Source: Rhodospirillum sp.
GTDB taxonomy: Bacteria; Pseudomonadota; Alphaproteobacteria; Rhodospirillales; Rhodospirillaceae
Direction: 5' to 3'
Length of the DNA stretch: 64,000 bases
Assembly: GCA_021741145.1 (NCBI GenBank)
Contig: JAIOYK010000009.1
Coordinates: 46,482 to 110,481, forward strand
Program-made: the position numbers and the translations under genes
The notes under the pieces: generated by a model
What the model was told of the DNA's origin: nothing
What the model saw: only the letters and a program-made list of their open reading frames with translations
Database searches by the model: none
Part shown: positions 27,772 to 35,531 of the stretch, one piece after another
Layout of the letters: each line of letters begins with the position of its first letter
How positions within the stretch are numbered: position 1 is the first letter of the stretch

Positions 27772-29070
27772 TTACATCCGGTTGGGCAGCCAAGTGGCGA
27801 TGTCGGGGAACAGGGTCAGCAGGACCAGGGCCACCGCCATCAATAGGAAGAAGGGCAGGGCCGCCCAGGCGATACTCAGCATGTTCTTGTTGGTCAGGGA
27901 TTGGATGACGAACAGATTGAAGCCCACCGGTGGGGTGATCTGCGACATCTCCACGACGATGACCAGGAAAATCCCGAACCAGATGGTATCGATCCCCGCG
28001 GTCTCGATCATCGGCTGGATGATGGAGGTGGTCAGGACCACGATGGAAATACCATCCAGGAAGCAGCCCATCACCACGAAAAACACCGTCAGCGCGGCGA
28101 GCAGGGCGTGGGGCGACAGCTCCATGGAGGCGATCCATGCCGCTAGCCCCGCGGGGATCCCCGTGAACCCCATGGTTAGGGTCAGGAAGCTGGCGCCCGC
28201 CAGGATAAAGACAATCATGCAAGACGTGCGGGTAGCGGCCAGCAGCCCCTCCAGGAAGGTCTTCCGGGTCAGGTCGCCGGACAGGACGGACAGCGCCAAC
28301 GCCAGGAAAACGCCCACGGCCGCGGCGTCGGTGGGGCTGGCGATCCCGGCGTAGATGGAGCCTATGACCCCGGCGATCAGCAGAAGCACCGGCGCGAGTC
28401 GGGGCAGGGCCTTGAAACGGTCCGCCCAGGAATAGCTCCGGTCGAGCGGCGGGACGGCCTTGGGGTTGAGGAGGGCCCAGATCATGACAAAGCCGACGAA
28501 CAGAGCCATCAACATCAGCCCAGGCAGGATTCCGGCCATGAACAGGCGGGCGATGGATTGTTCCGTCGCCACTCCATAGACGATCAGGATGATGGACGGG
28601 GGGATGAGCAGCCCCAGGGTCGCCGATCCGGCCAGCGTGCCGAGCACCATGTTTTGCCCGTACCCCCTGCGGGCCAATTCCGGAATGGCCATTTTGCCGA
28701 CCGTCGCCGCGGTCGCCGCCGAGGAGCCGGAAACCGCGGCGAAAATACCGCAGCCGAAGATGTTCACATGGAGGAGGCGACCTGGCAGACGGGTCATCCA
28801 GGGCACCAGCCCCTCGAACAGGTCATCGGACAGGCGGGAGCGAAAGAGGATCTCGCCCATCCAGATGAACAGCGGCAGGGCGGCCAGGGACCAGGCGTTG
28901 ATGCCCCCCCAGATGGTCGACGCCATCAACGGCCCCCAGGGCGCGCCGGTGAACAGGGACATGCCGACCACGCCGACACCGATCAGGGCCAGGGACACCC
29001 ACAGGCCCGCGCCAAGGAAGAGGAACAGGAACAGGGCGAGGATGAGAGAGGCTTGCAGCAGGTCGTCCAT
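27772..29070 (-). CDS. dctM: TRAP transporter large permease DctM
   Basis: This 432-residue 12-TM permease is the sodium-coupled membrane component of a TRAP importer. Typical stretches are LFIWMGEILFRS, GAVSGSSAATAATVGKMAIPELARRGY and GLLIPPSIILIVYG. Near the C-terminus are GIPAGLAAWI and FLDGISIVVLTTSIIQPM. It follows dctQ after 1 nt and is followed by the MarR-like regulator after 11 nt. Confidence 0.94.
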   Translation of the reverse strand: MDDLLQASLILALFLFLFLGAGLWVSLALIGVGVVGMSLFTGAPWGPLMASTIWGGINAWSLAALPLFIWMGEILFRSRLSDDLFEGLVPWMTRLPGRLLHVNIFGCGIFAAVSGSSAATAATVGKMAIPELARRGYGQNMVLGTLAGSATLGLLIPPSIILIVYGVATEQSIARLFMAGILPGLMLMALFVGFVMIWALLNPKAVPPLDRSYSWADRFKALPRLAPVLLLIAGVIGSIYAGIASPTDAAAVGVFLALALSVLSGDLTRKTFLEGLLAATRTSCMIVFILAGASFLTLTMGFTGIPAGLAAWIASMELSPHALLAALTVFFVVMGCFLDGISIVVLTTSIIQPMIETAGIDTIWFGIFLVIVVEMSQITPPVGFNLFVIQSLTNKNMLSIAWAALPFFLLMAVALVLLTLFPDIATWLPNRM

Positions 29071-29071
29071 G

Positions 29072-29629
29072 TCAGGCCTCCCCGGTCAGGTCGTCGGCGC
29101 TGGACAGGCGGGTGGCGAGGGTCTCGCCGCCCCGGATCAGGATCACCAGGGTGTCCAGCAGACCGATGGTGAAGAGGGTGGCGCCCAGCGCCATGGTCGA
29201 TTGGGGCAGATAAAGGGGAACACTCACCAGACCGCTGGATGTGTCGCCATAGGACCAGCTTTCCAGGACTAGCCGCCAGCTATACCAGGACAGTAGGCCC
29301 GAGAGGACAAGAGCGGCGGCGGTGGAGAGGACATCCGCCCCCCGTTTCAGGGGCGCGGGCAGGATCTGCAACAGAAGGCCGACGCGGATGTGGCTCCCTT
29401 CCCTGAAGGTATGGGCGAGCGCCAGAAAGGTGCCCCCCACCAGGAAGAACCCGGCGAAATCCGCGTAGGAGGGGATGACAAAGCCCCGATAGCGTCCCGT
29501 CACCGCATGGACCAGGACGTCGAGAAGATTGGCCCCCACCTGGGCGAGGACCATCACGAAGATGGCGACCAGGAACAGGGCGCCCAGGGATCCGCTGATG
29601 AGGTAGAGTCGGTCGAGGAAACCACGCAT
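29072..29629 (-). CDS. dctQ: TRAP transporter small permease DctQ
   Basis: This 185-residue small membrane component of the TRAP system has four hydrophobic segments: LISGSLGALFLVAIFVMVLAQV, then FVIPSYADFAGFFLVGGTFLALAHTFREGSHIRV, then two more. The signature HIRV follows the second segment as in the family. The frame extends to 29815 but contains the repeat-rich gap; the ATG at 29629 begins directly at the first helix. Upstream lies the dctP terminator hairpin. Confidence 0.92.
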   Translation of the reverse strand: MRGFLDRLYLISGSLGALFLVAIFVMVLAQVGANLLDVLVHAVTGRYRGFVIPSYADFAGFFLVGGTFLALAHTFREGSHIRVGLLLQILPAPLKRGADVLSTAAALVLSGLLSWYSWRLVLESWSYGDTSSGLVSVPLYLPQSTMALGATLFTIGLLDTLVILIRGGETLATRLSSADDLTGEA

Positions 29630-29652
29630 GGGGCATCGCCTCTCTTTGGTGG

Positions 29653-29703
29653 GGTTGGCCTTTGGAGGGGCCGGCCTTTGGTCGGGCTGGCCTTTGGTGG
29701 GAC
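29653..29703. repeat. three imperfect GGCCTTTGG direct repeats
   Basis: Three copies of a roughly 16-17 bp unit around GGCCTTTGG lie between dctQ and the dctP terminator. The function is unknown. Confidence 0.6.
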
Positions 29704-29711
29704 CGGATACG

Positions 29712-29750
29712 AAAAGGGCGCGAACCGAGGGATACAAAGGTCCGCGCCCC
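29712..29750 (-). terminator. hairpin directly after dctP
   Basis: On the minus strand GGGCGCGGACC pairs with GGTTCGCGCCC (one G-T pair) and is followed by TTTT. It lies 8 nt past the dctP stop, upstream of dctQ. It likely works as a partial terminator that raises binding-protein output. Confidence 0.7.
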
Positions 29751-29757
29751 TTCGGGA

Positions 29758-30732
29758 TCACTTGTTGAAGGCGTCCAGGATGGCCTTGCCATCCTCTCCG
29801 GCGCTTTCGGCCCATTCCGCGGCCATGGTGGCGCCAGCCTTCGCGAAGGCTTCCTTCAGGTCATCGGATGGGGCGGCCACGGTAATGCCGTTCTCCGCCA
29901 GGACCTTGGTCTGGGCGTCGGTTTCGGCCATGCTCATCTCCAGGCCCCGGGCCTCGGCGGCGGCGGCGGCGTCCATGACCGCCTTTTGGACATCGGTGCT
30001 CAGGGCGTCGAAGGCGCGGGCGTTGACGACCACGATGTTCTTCGGCAGCCAGGCGCGGGTGTCATAGTAGTGGTCCAGGAAATCCCAGGCCTTGGAATTG
30101 GCCCCGGTGGAAGGCGAGGTGATCATGGCCTGGACAACGCCAGTGGCGAAGGCCTGGGGAAGGTCGGGCACTTCCACCTGGGTCGGCACGGCGCCCAGAA
30201 GCTGGGCCAGCCGCTCCAGGGAAGAGTTGTAGGAGCGCATTTTCACCCCCTTCAGGCCTTCCGCGCTGTCCACGGCGCCCTTGGTATAGAGCCCCTGGGG
30301 CGGCCAGGGTACGGCGTAAAGGACCTTCAGGTGCTGCTCGGCGAGCTTTTCCTCGATCTTCGGGCGGGAGGCGGCCCAAAGCTTGGCGGCCTCGTCATAG
30401 CTGGTGGCCAGGAAGGGGAGGGAATCGACGGCGAAGATCGGATCCTCGTTGGCCAGACGGGAGAGGAAGAACTCACCGATGGGCACGGTTCCGCCCCGCA
30501 CGGCGTTCTTGATCTCCGGGTGCTTGATCAGCGACCCGGCGCTGTGGACGATGATCTTCAGCTCTCCGTTGGTGGCTTTGTCCACGTCCTCGGCGAACTG
30601 GCGGATGTTCTGGGTATGGAAGGTGGCGTCCGGATAGGGTGTCGGCATGGTCCAGTCCTCGGCCATCGCCGGGGCGGCGCCAAGGGAAAGAGTCAAGGCG
30701 GCGGAAGCCACCAAGGTACGCAAGTGAGCCAT
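29758..30732 (-). CDS. dctP: TRAP transporter substrate-binding protein DctP
   Basis: This periplasmic binding protein of the DctP/TAXI-like TRAP class has 324 residues. The signal peptide (LVASAALTLSLGAAPAMA) is cut before EDWTMPTPYPDATFHT. The family features are VAIV-type stretches LKVLYAVPWPPQGLYTKG and EGLKGVKMRSYNSSLE, with Arg233-like KMRSY near residue 150 expected to bind the carboxylate. The frame reaches 30810 but the ATG at 30732 starts the signal peptide. It is divergent from pxpBCA. I infer 5-oxoproline or a similar acid as ligand from this linkage only. Confidence 0.92.
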   Translation of the reverse strand: MAHLRTLVASAALTLSLGAAPAMAEDWTMPTPYPDATFHTQNIRQFAEDVDKATNGELKIIVHSAGSLIKHPEIKNAVRGGTVPIGEFFLSRLANEDPIFAVDSLPFLATSYDEAAKLWAASRPKIEEKLAEQHLKVLYAVPWPPQGLYTKGAVDSAEGLKGVKMRSYNSSLERLAQLLGAVPTQVEVPDLPQAFATGVVQAMITSPSTGANSKAWDFLDHYYDTRAWLPKNIVVVNARAFDALSTDVQKAVMDAAAAAEARGLEMSMAETDAQTKVLAENGITVAAPSDDLKEAFAKAGATMAAEWAESAGEDGKAILDAFNK

Positions 30733-30814
30733 CGTCTGATCTCCCGAATCAGGGTCTTTCACGAAGGCGGACCCCCAAGGTCTCGCCCCACACCAATTAA
30801 ACGTCGCCATAACG

Positions 30815-30829
30815 TTGACAAATTGTCAA
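30815..30829. promoter_or_regulatory. palindromic operator candidate TTGACA-AAT-TGTCAA
   Basis: Perfect 6-bp arms are separated by 3 bp in the dctP/pxpB divergent promoter, touching the ATG at 30829. MarR- and GntR-type regulators use such short palindromes. The likely regulator is the MarR-like protein encoded at the end of the TRAP operon. A hexamer TTGACA also resembles a -35 box, so part of the match may be coincidental. Confidence 0.5.
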
Positions 30830-31620
30830 TGTCTTTTCAAAATGACTCCCTTGATCCCACGGAAGAGGACCACCCCTTGGAAAGTGTAACCCTAAGACCC
30901 CTGGGAGACTCCGCCTTCACCATCGACCTTGCCGGGGATATGGGGGAAGAGGCGACCCGCCGCGTGGCCCAGGCCACCACGCTGCTTCGGACGGCGGCGG
31001 AGTCGGGGCACATTCCGGGATTGGTGGAGGTGGTCCGGGCCCTGCGTTCGGTTACCGTCCATTACGATCCTCTCGCGACGCGCCGCGCGGTGATCGAAGC
31101 CTCGGTGACCGAGGTTCTGGCCAAGGGCGCCGAAGACGTGGACGGGGTCGAGCGCCAATGGCTGCTGCCCGCCTGTTACGATCCCGCCCTGGCGCCGGAC
31201 CTGGAAGAGGCGGCGCGAACCCTGGATCTGTCACCTGACGAGGTGGTGGCACGCCACGTGGGTCGGGTATTCCGGGTTCATATGATCGGTTTCTTGCCCG
31301 GCTTCCCTTTCATGGGCGACTTGCCCGAGGGGCTGCGCCTGCCCCGCCGGGCCGAACCGAGGACGCGGGTTCCCGCGGGCTCCATTGCCATCGCCGACCG
31401 CATGACGGCCATCTATCCCTGGGAGAGTCCCGGTGGCTGGACCTTGATCGGGTCTTGTCCGGTTCCCCTGTTCTCCGCCGCCTGGGAGCGTCCAGCCCTG
31501 TTGACCGCCGCGGATCGGGTCCGCTTCGAGCCCGTTTCCGCGTCGGAGGTGAAGGCCCTGGCCGGGGATTATGCCGCGGGTCGGCGTGATCCCCATGATT
31601 TGGTGGAGGCGCGGTCATGA
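30829..31620 (+). CDS. pxpB: 5-oxoprolinase subunit B (PxpB/KipI family)
   Basis: This subunit of the ATP-dependent 5-oxoprolinase PxpABC has up to 263 residues. Features are LRPLGDSAFTIDL, EVVRALRSVTVHYDPL and GRVFRVHMIGFLPGFPFMGDLP, with PRTRVPAGSIAIADRMTAIYPWESPGGW near residue 180. An alternative TTG start at 30877 has GGAAGAGG 8 nt upstream and would place the palindrome clearly in the promoter. Its stop overlaps the pxpC start by 4 nt. A longer frame from 29662 is an antisense shadow of the TRAP genes. Confidence 0.9.
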   Translation: MSFQNDSLDPTEEDHPLESVTLRPLGDSAFTIDLAGDMGEEATRRVAQATTLLRTAAESGHIPGLVEVVRALRSVTVHYDPLATRRAVIEASVTEVLAKGAEDVDGVERQWLLPACYDPALAPDLEEAARTLDLSPDEVVARHVGRVFRVHMIGFLPGFPFMGDLPEGLRLPRRAEPRTRVPAGSIAIADRMTAIYPWESPGGWTLIGSCPVPLFSAAWERPALLTAADRVRFEPVSASEVKALAGDYAAGRRDPHDLVEARS

Positions 31621-32696
31621 CGGCCCTGTTGGAGATCCTCGCGCCCGGGGCGATGACCACCGTCCAGGATTTGGGGCGGATCGGATTCCGGGGGCAGGGC
31701 GTTCCCCTGGCCGGTGTCCTGGATCGGGTCGCCCTGCGTCTGGTCAATGCCCTGTTGGGAAATGACCCCGGAGAAGCCGTCCTGGAAGTCCGCTTGACCG
31801 GCCCTCGCGTTCGGGTTGGCGAGGCGCCTGTTCGCCTCGCCCTGGGGGGAGGGGTGTCCGCCCGGGTTGCCCGGAGCGGGAAGGCCGTCGATGCCGCGCC
31901 TTGGACCACGGTGACCATCGATCCGGGGGAAATCCTGGAAATTCGGCTGGTCGACGATGCCATGGTGGGGCTGGTTGGCATCGCCGGTGGATTGGATCTG
32001 CCCCCGGTGCTCGGCAGCCGCTCCACCTACGTCCGGGCTGGAATCGGAGGGCTGGACGGTCGCTCCCTGGCCGAGGGGGATCGCTTGCGGTGCCGGGTTC
32101 CGGCACCGCCTGGGGCGGACCGCCGTTTGGCCGCGCCCTTCACCCTGGGGGCGGGGGCGATCCGGGTCCTGCCCGGCCCCCAGGAGAACCACTTCACCTC
32201 GGAGGCTCTGGAAACAGTATTTTCCGCCGAATACGAGGTGACCAAGGATCTGGACCGGATGGGGATCCGCTTGAGCGGCCCTTCCCTGGCCCACCACCCA
32301 GAGCGGGGGGCTGAAATCCTGTCGGAGGGCATGGCGCCGGGCTGTATCCAGGTGCCGGGCAGTGGACAGCCCATCCTGGTCCTGGCCGATGGCCAGACCG
32401 TTGGGGGTTATCCCAAGCCGGGGGTCGTGATCTCCGCCGACCTGCCCCGGCTCGCGGCGCTCCGCCCCGGGGACCGGCTCCGCTTCCAGGCGGTGACCCT
32501 GGAAGAGGCCGAGGCCGCCCTCGACCATCTGGAAGGCCGCGTCCAAGAGGCCATCGCGTCGATCACAGAGGACAGGTTGGTCGACGGCTACGACCTGGAG
32601 GCGCTACAGAGCGGCAACTTAATCGGCGGAGTCGTCGATATGGCCCAACCCGACCATTTTCCCGGACATCTTGAGGAGACACCGCCATGCGCGTGA
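31617..32696 (+). CDS. pxpC: 5-oxoprolinase subunit C (PxpC/KipA, biotin-dependent carboxylase-like)
   Basis: This 359-residue partner of PxpB belongs to the KipA/allophanate-hydrolase-C-like family. Stretches include LEILAPGAMTTVQDLGRIGFRG, GAIRVLPGPQENHF, DRMGIRLSGPSL, EGMAPGCIQVPGSGQPILVLADGQTVGGYPKPGVV and RPGDRLRFQAV. It overlaps pxpB by 4 nt and pxpA by 10 nt, which supports a stoichiometric complex. Confidence 0.93.
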   Translation: MTALLEILAPGAMTTVQDLGRIGFRGQGVPLAGVLDRVALRLVNALLGNDPGEAVLEVRLTGPRVRVGEAPVRLALGGGVSARVARSGKAVDAAPWTTVTIDPGEILEIRLVDDAMVGLVGIAGGLDLPPVLGSRSTYVRAGIGGLDGRSLAEGDRLRCRVPAPPGADRRLAAPFTLGAGAIRVLPGPQENHFTSEALETVFSAEYEVTKDLDRMGIRLSGPSLAHHPERGAEILSEGMAPGCIQVPGSGQPILVLADGQTVGGYPKPGVVISADLPRLAALRPGDRLRFQAVTLEEAEAALDHLEGRVQEAIASITEDRLVDGYDLEALQSGNLIGGVVDMAQPDHFPGHLEETPPCA

Positions 32697-33454
32697 ACCT
32701 GAACGCCGATATGGGCGAAAGCTTTGGCATGTACCGCATGGGCGACGATGACGGGCTTCTATCCATCGTCGGCAGCGCCAATGTGGCCTGTGGGTTCCAC
32801 GGGGGCGACCCCATGGTCATGCGCCGGACCATCGCGCTCGCCCGGGAGAACGGGGTAAGCATCGGCGCCCATCCCTCCTTCCCCGATCTGGTGGGCTTTG
32901 GGCGCCGCTTCATGGCCATGGCACCCAAGGACCTGGAGGCGACGCTTCTGTACCAACTGGCGGCCCTGGAGGGTATGGCGCGCGTGGAGGAGCATGCCAT
33001 GACCCATGTGAAACCCCATGGGGCGCTCAACAACGCGGCCTGCGAGGACGCGGACCTGGCGGGGGTGATCGCCCGGTCGGTCGCCTTGTTCGACAAGGAG
33101 CTGATCCTGCTTGCTCCGGCCCTCTCCGAGTTGGAAAAAGCCGGTCGGGCCGCTGGATTGAAAGTGGGGATCGAGGTCTTCGCCGACCGGGCTTACACGG
33201 AATCCGGCTCCCTGGTCCCCCGGAGTCAGCCCGACGCCATGGTGGAAGGGGGGGAGGCCTCGCTCGCCCATGTGACCGCCATGCTCGACGCGGGTGGTCT
33301 GGTTACCCGCGCGGGCAAGGTGCTGCCCACGGAGATTCACAGTATTTGCGTCCATGGGGATGGCGTCCATGCCGTCGCCGCGGCCCGGGCCTTGCGCAAC
33401 GGCCTGAAGGCCAGGGGCGCGACACTGGCCCCCCTGGATCGAATTCTGGCTTGA
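32687..33454 (+). CDS. pxpA: 5-oxoprolinase subunit A (PxpA, LamB/YcsF family)
   Basis: This 255-residue subunit is the hydrolytic partner in 5-oxoproline to glutamate conversion. Diagnostic stretches are NLNADMGESFGMYRMGDD at residue 3, NVACGFHGGDP near 27, GAHPSFPDLVGFGRR, HVKPHGALNNAA and EVFADRAYTESGSLVPRSQPDA, with HSICVHGDG near the end. It is the last gene of pxpBCA and ends before a bidirectional hairpin. Confidence 0.95.
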   Translation: MRVNLNADMGESFGMYRMGDDDGLLSIVGSANVACGFHGGDPMVMRRTIALARENGVSIGAHPSFPDLVGFGRRFMAMAPKDLEATLLYQLAALEGMARVEEHAMTHVKPHGALNNAACEDADLAGVIARSVALFDKELILLAPALSELEKAGRAAGLKVGIEVFADRAYTESGSLVPRSQPDAMVEGGEASLAHVTAMLDAGGLVTRAGKVLPTEIHSICVHGDGVHAVAAARALRNGLKARGATLAPLDRILA

Positions 33455-33461
33455 TCGTCCA

Positions 33462-33490
33462 GTCCCCCTCGTGGCCGCGGCGAGGGGGAC
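33462..33490. terminator. bidirectional hairpin between convergent pxpA and aminotransferase
   Basis: A perfect 10-bp stem GTCCCCCTCG / CGAGGGGGAC with a 9-nt loop lies in the 46-nt gap of two convergent genes. There is no long T-run on either side. Confidence 0.6.
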
Positions 33491-33500
33491 AGGGCGATTC

Positions 33501-34838
33501 TCAGGCGGCTTCGCGGATCGCCTCGGCGACGGTGTCGAAGAGTTGGCCGATTTGCTCCTCGGAGATGATCAGCGGAGGAGAGAAGGCCAGGATATCGCCG
33601 GTATAGCGGACCATCAGGCCCTTCTCCCAGCAGCGCAGGAAGATATCCAGGGCGCGTTTGGTGGGTTCACCGGGAATGGACTCCAGTTCGATGGCGCCGA
33701 TCAATCCAATATTGCGGATATCCTTCACATTGGGCAGGTCCGCCAGACCGTGGATGGCCTTCTCCCAGACCGGGGCCAACTCCGCGGCCCGGGTCAGCAG
33801 GCCCTCGTTCTGGTAGATGTCCAGGGTCGCGAGGCCCGCGGCGCAGGCCAGGGGGTGGGCGGAATAGGTGTAGCCGTGGAACAGCTCGATCATGTGCTCC
33901 GGGCCATGCATGAAGGCATCGTAAATCTTGCCCGAGACGAAGGTGGCCCCGGCGGGCACGGCCGCGTTGGTCAACCCCTTGGCGGTGGTCATGATGTCCG
34001 GGGTGACTCCGAAGAATTCCGCGGCGAAGGGGGCGCCCAGGCGACCGAATCCGGTGATGACCTCGTCGAAAATCAGCAGGATGCCGTGCTTGTCGCAGAT
34101 CGCCCGCAGGCGCTCCAGATAGCCTTTGGGGGGGATCAACACGCCAGTGGATCCGGCCACGGGTTCGACGATCACCGCGGCCACGGTGCTGGGGTCGTGC
34201 AGGGTCAGGATGCGGTTCAGTTCGTCGGCCAATTCGGCCCCATGCTCCGGTTGCCCCTTGGAGAAGGCGTTGCGCGCCAAGTCATGGGTATGGGGCAGGT
34301 GGTCGACGCCCGGTAGCATGGGGCCGAAGGTCTTGCGGTTGGAGACGATGCCGCCCACGGAAATCCCACCGAAGCCCACGCCGTGGTAACCCCGCTCCCG
34401 TCCAATTAAACGATAGCGGCCAGCGTCCCCCCGGGCCTTGTGGTAGGCCAGCGCGATCTTCAGGGCGGTGTCCACGGATTCCGACCCGGAATTGGAGAAG
34501 AAAACATGGTCCAGCCCCGCGGGCATCATCGCCACCAAACGGGCGGCGAACTCGAAAGCCTTGGGGTGGCCCATCTGGAAACAGGGGGCGTATTCCATGG
34601 TTCCCACCTGTTCGGCCACGGCGCGGCTGATGGGGTCGCGGCAATGTCCGGCGTTCACGCACCACAGGCCCGCGGTGCCGTCCAGGATCTCGCGCCCATC
34701 CACGTCTCGGTAATGCATGTCCTTGGCTGAAGCCAGAAGCCGGGGCGACGCCTTGAAATGGCGGTTGGCCGTGAAAGGCATCCAGAACGCATTCAGATTG
34801 TTGGCGGACAACGTTTCGGGAGAGGTCGAGTTGGGCAT
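33501..34838 (-). CDS. class III omega-aminotransferase (beta-alanine:pyruvate type)
   Basis: This PLP enzyme has 445 residues. The start reads NAFWMPFTANRHFKASPRLL as in omega-amino acid:pyruvate transaminases. The cofactor region has FFSNSGSESVDTALKIA near 103, FDEVITGFGRLG, and the Lys of TTAKGLTNAAVPAGA that binds PLP. HGYTYSAHPLACAAGLA follows. The family moves amino groups from beta-alanine, taurine-like or omega-amino acids to pyruvate. The actual donor is not readable. It is convergent with pxpA. Confidence 0.9.
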   Translation of the reverse strand: MPNSTSPETLSANNLNAFWMPFTANRHFKASPRLLASAKDMHYRDVDGREILDGTAGLWCVNAGHCRDPISRAVAEQVGTMEYAPCFQMGHPKAFEFAARLVAMMPAGLDHVFFSNSGSESVDTALKIALAYHKARGDAGRYRLIGRERGYHGVGFGGISVGGIVSNRKTFGPMLPGVDHLPHTHDLARNAFSKGQPEHGAELADELNRILTLHDPSTVAAVIVEPVAGSTGVLIPPKGYLERLRAICDKHGILLIFDEVITGFGRLGAPFAAEFFGVTPDIMTTAKGLTNAAVPAGATFVSGKIYDAFMHGPEHMIELFHGYTYSAHPLACAAGLATLDIYQNEGLLTRAAELAPVWEKAIHGLADLPNVKDIRNIGLIGAIELESIPGEPTKRALDIFLRCWEKGLMVRYTGDILAFSPPLIISEEQIGQLFDTVAEAIREAA

Positions 34839-35072
34839 GGAGAGGGCTTCCGGATTGCGCGAAACGGGGAATAGGGAAAGGAGAGGGACATGGGGAAATT
34901 TGGATCCAATTGTAGATTACGGTACGGCCTTCCCAAGGCCTTGTCACGCGGATATGAGGGGGAAAGGGGCGGAAAGGAGGACGCTTTGTCTCAACGGACA
35001 CTTGCCTTCGGGGGCTGGGGCGGACATCATGTTAAGTCGGTGATATTCCAGGGCTTTCAAGGGGCTTCACCC

Positions 35073-35531
35073 ATGCCGCCATCCGTTCGCCCCATCCGCG
35101 CCGAGGACAAGGATGCCTTCCTGCCCCTTTGGCAGGCGTATTGTGCTTTCTATGAGGCGGATGTTCCACGGGCGGTGACGGAGGGGCTTTGGACCCGTTT
35201 GGTGGACCCAGGGGATGGGGCGGTCCGAGCCCTGGTGGGGGTGGGCGAGGCCGACCGTCCCCTTGGTTTCGCCACCTTGATCACCCATCCCGGGACATGG
35301 AGCTTGCGCCCCCTTGGGTACCTGGAGGATCTGTTCGTGGATCCGGAGGCCCGGGGCTTGGGGTTGGGACGCCTGTTGATCGAGGCCTGCGCGGACCTCG
35401 GGCGGCGGGAAGGCTGGTCGAAGCTTTATTGGCGAACCAAGCCCGACAACCATCGGGCTCGGGCGGTGTACGAGAAACTCGCTCGAAGGAGCGATTGGAT
35501 GCACTTCGAGGTGATGCTCCATGAAGGGTGA
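35073..35531 (+). CDS. GNAT family N-acetyltransferase
   Basis: This 152-residue acetyltransferase has IRAEDKDAFLPLWQAYCAFY at the start, and the acetyl-CoA loop LFVDPEARGLGLGRLLIEAC near residue 90 with the R/Q-x-x-G-x-G/A motif. WRTKPDNHRARAVYEKLA follows. The open frame begins at 34890, but the ATG at 35073 starts at the domain. It overlaps the MmgE/PrpD gene by 11 nt. The substrate is unknown. Confidence 0.88.
   Translation: MPPSVRPIRAEDKDAFLPLWQAYCAFYEADVPRAVTEGLWTRLVDPGDGAVRALVGVGEADRPLGFATLITHPGTWSLRPLGYLEDLFVDPEARGLGLGRLLIEACADLGRREGWSKLYWRTKPDNHRARAVYEKLARRSDWMHFEVMLHEG

Noticed and set aside
29662..30828. Long plus-strand extension in front of pxpB
   Set aside because: It runs antisense through dctP; the true pxpB begins at 30829 or 30877.
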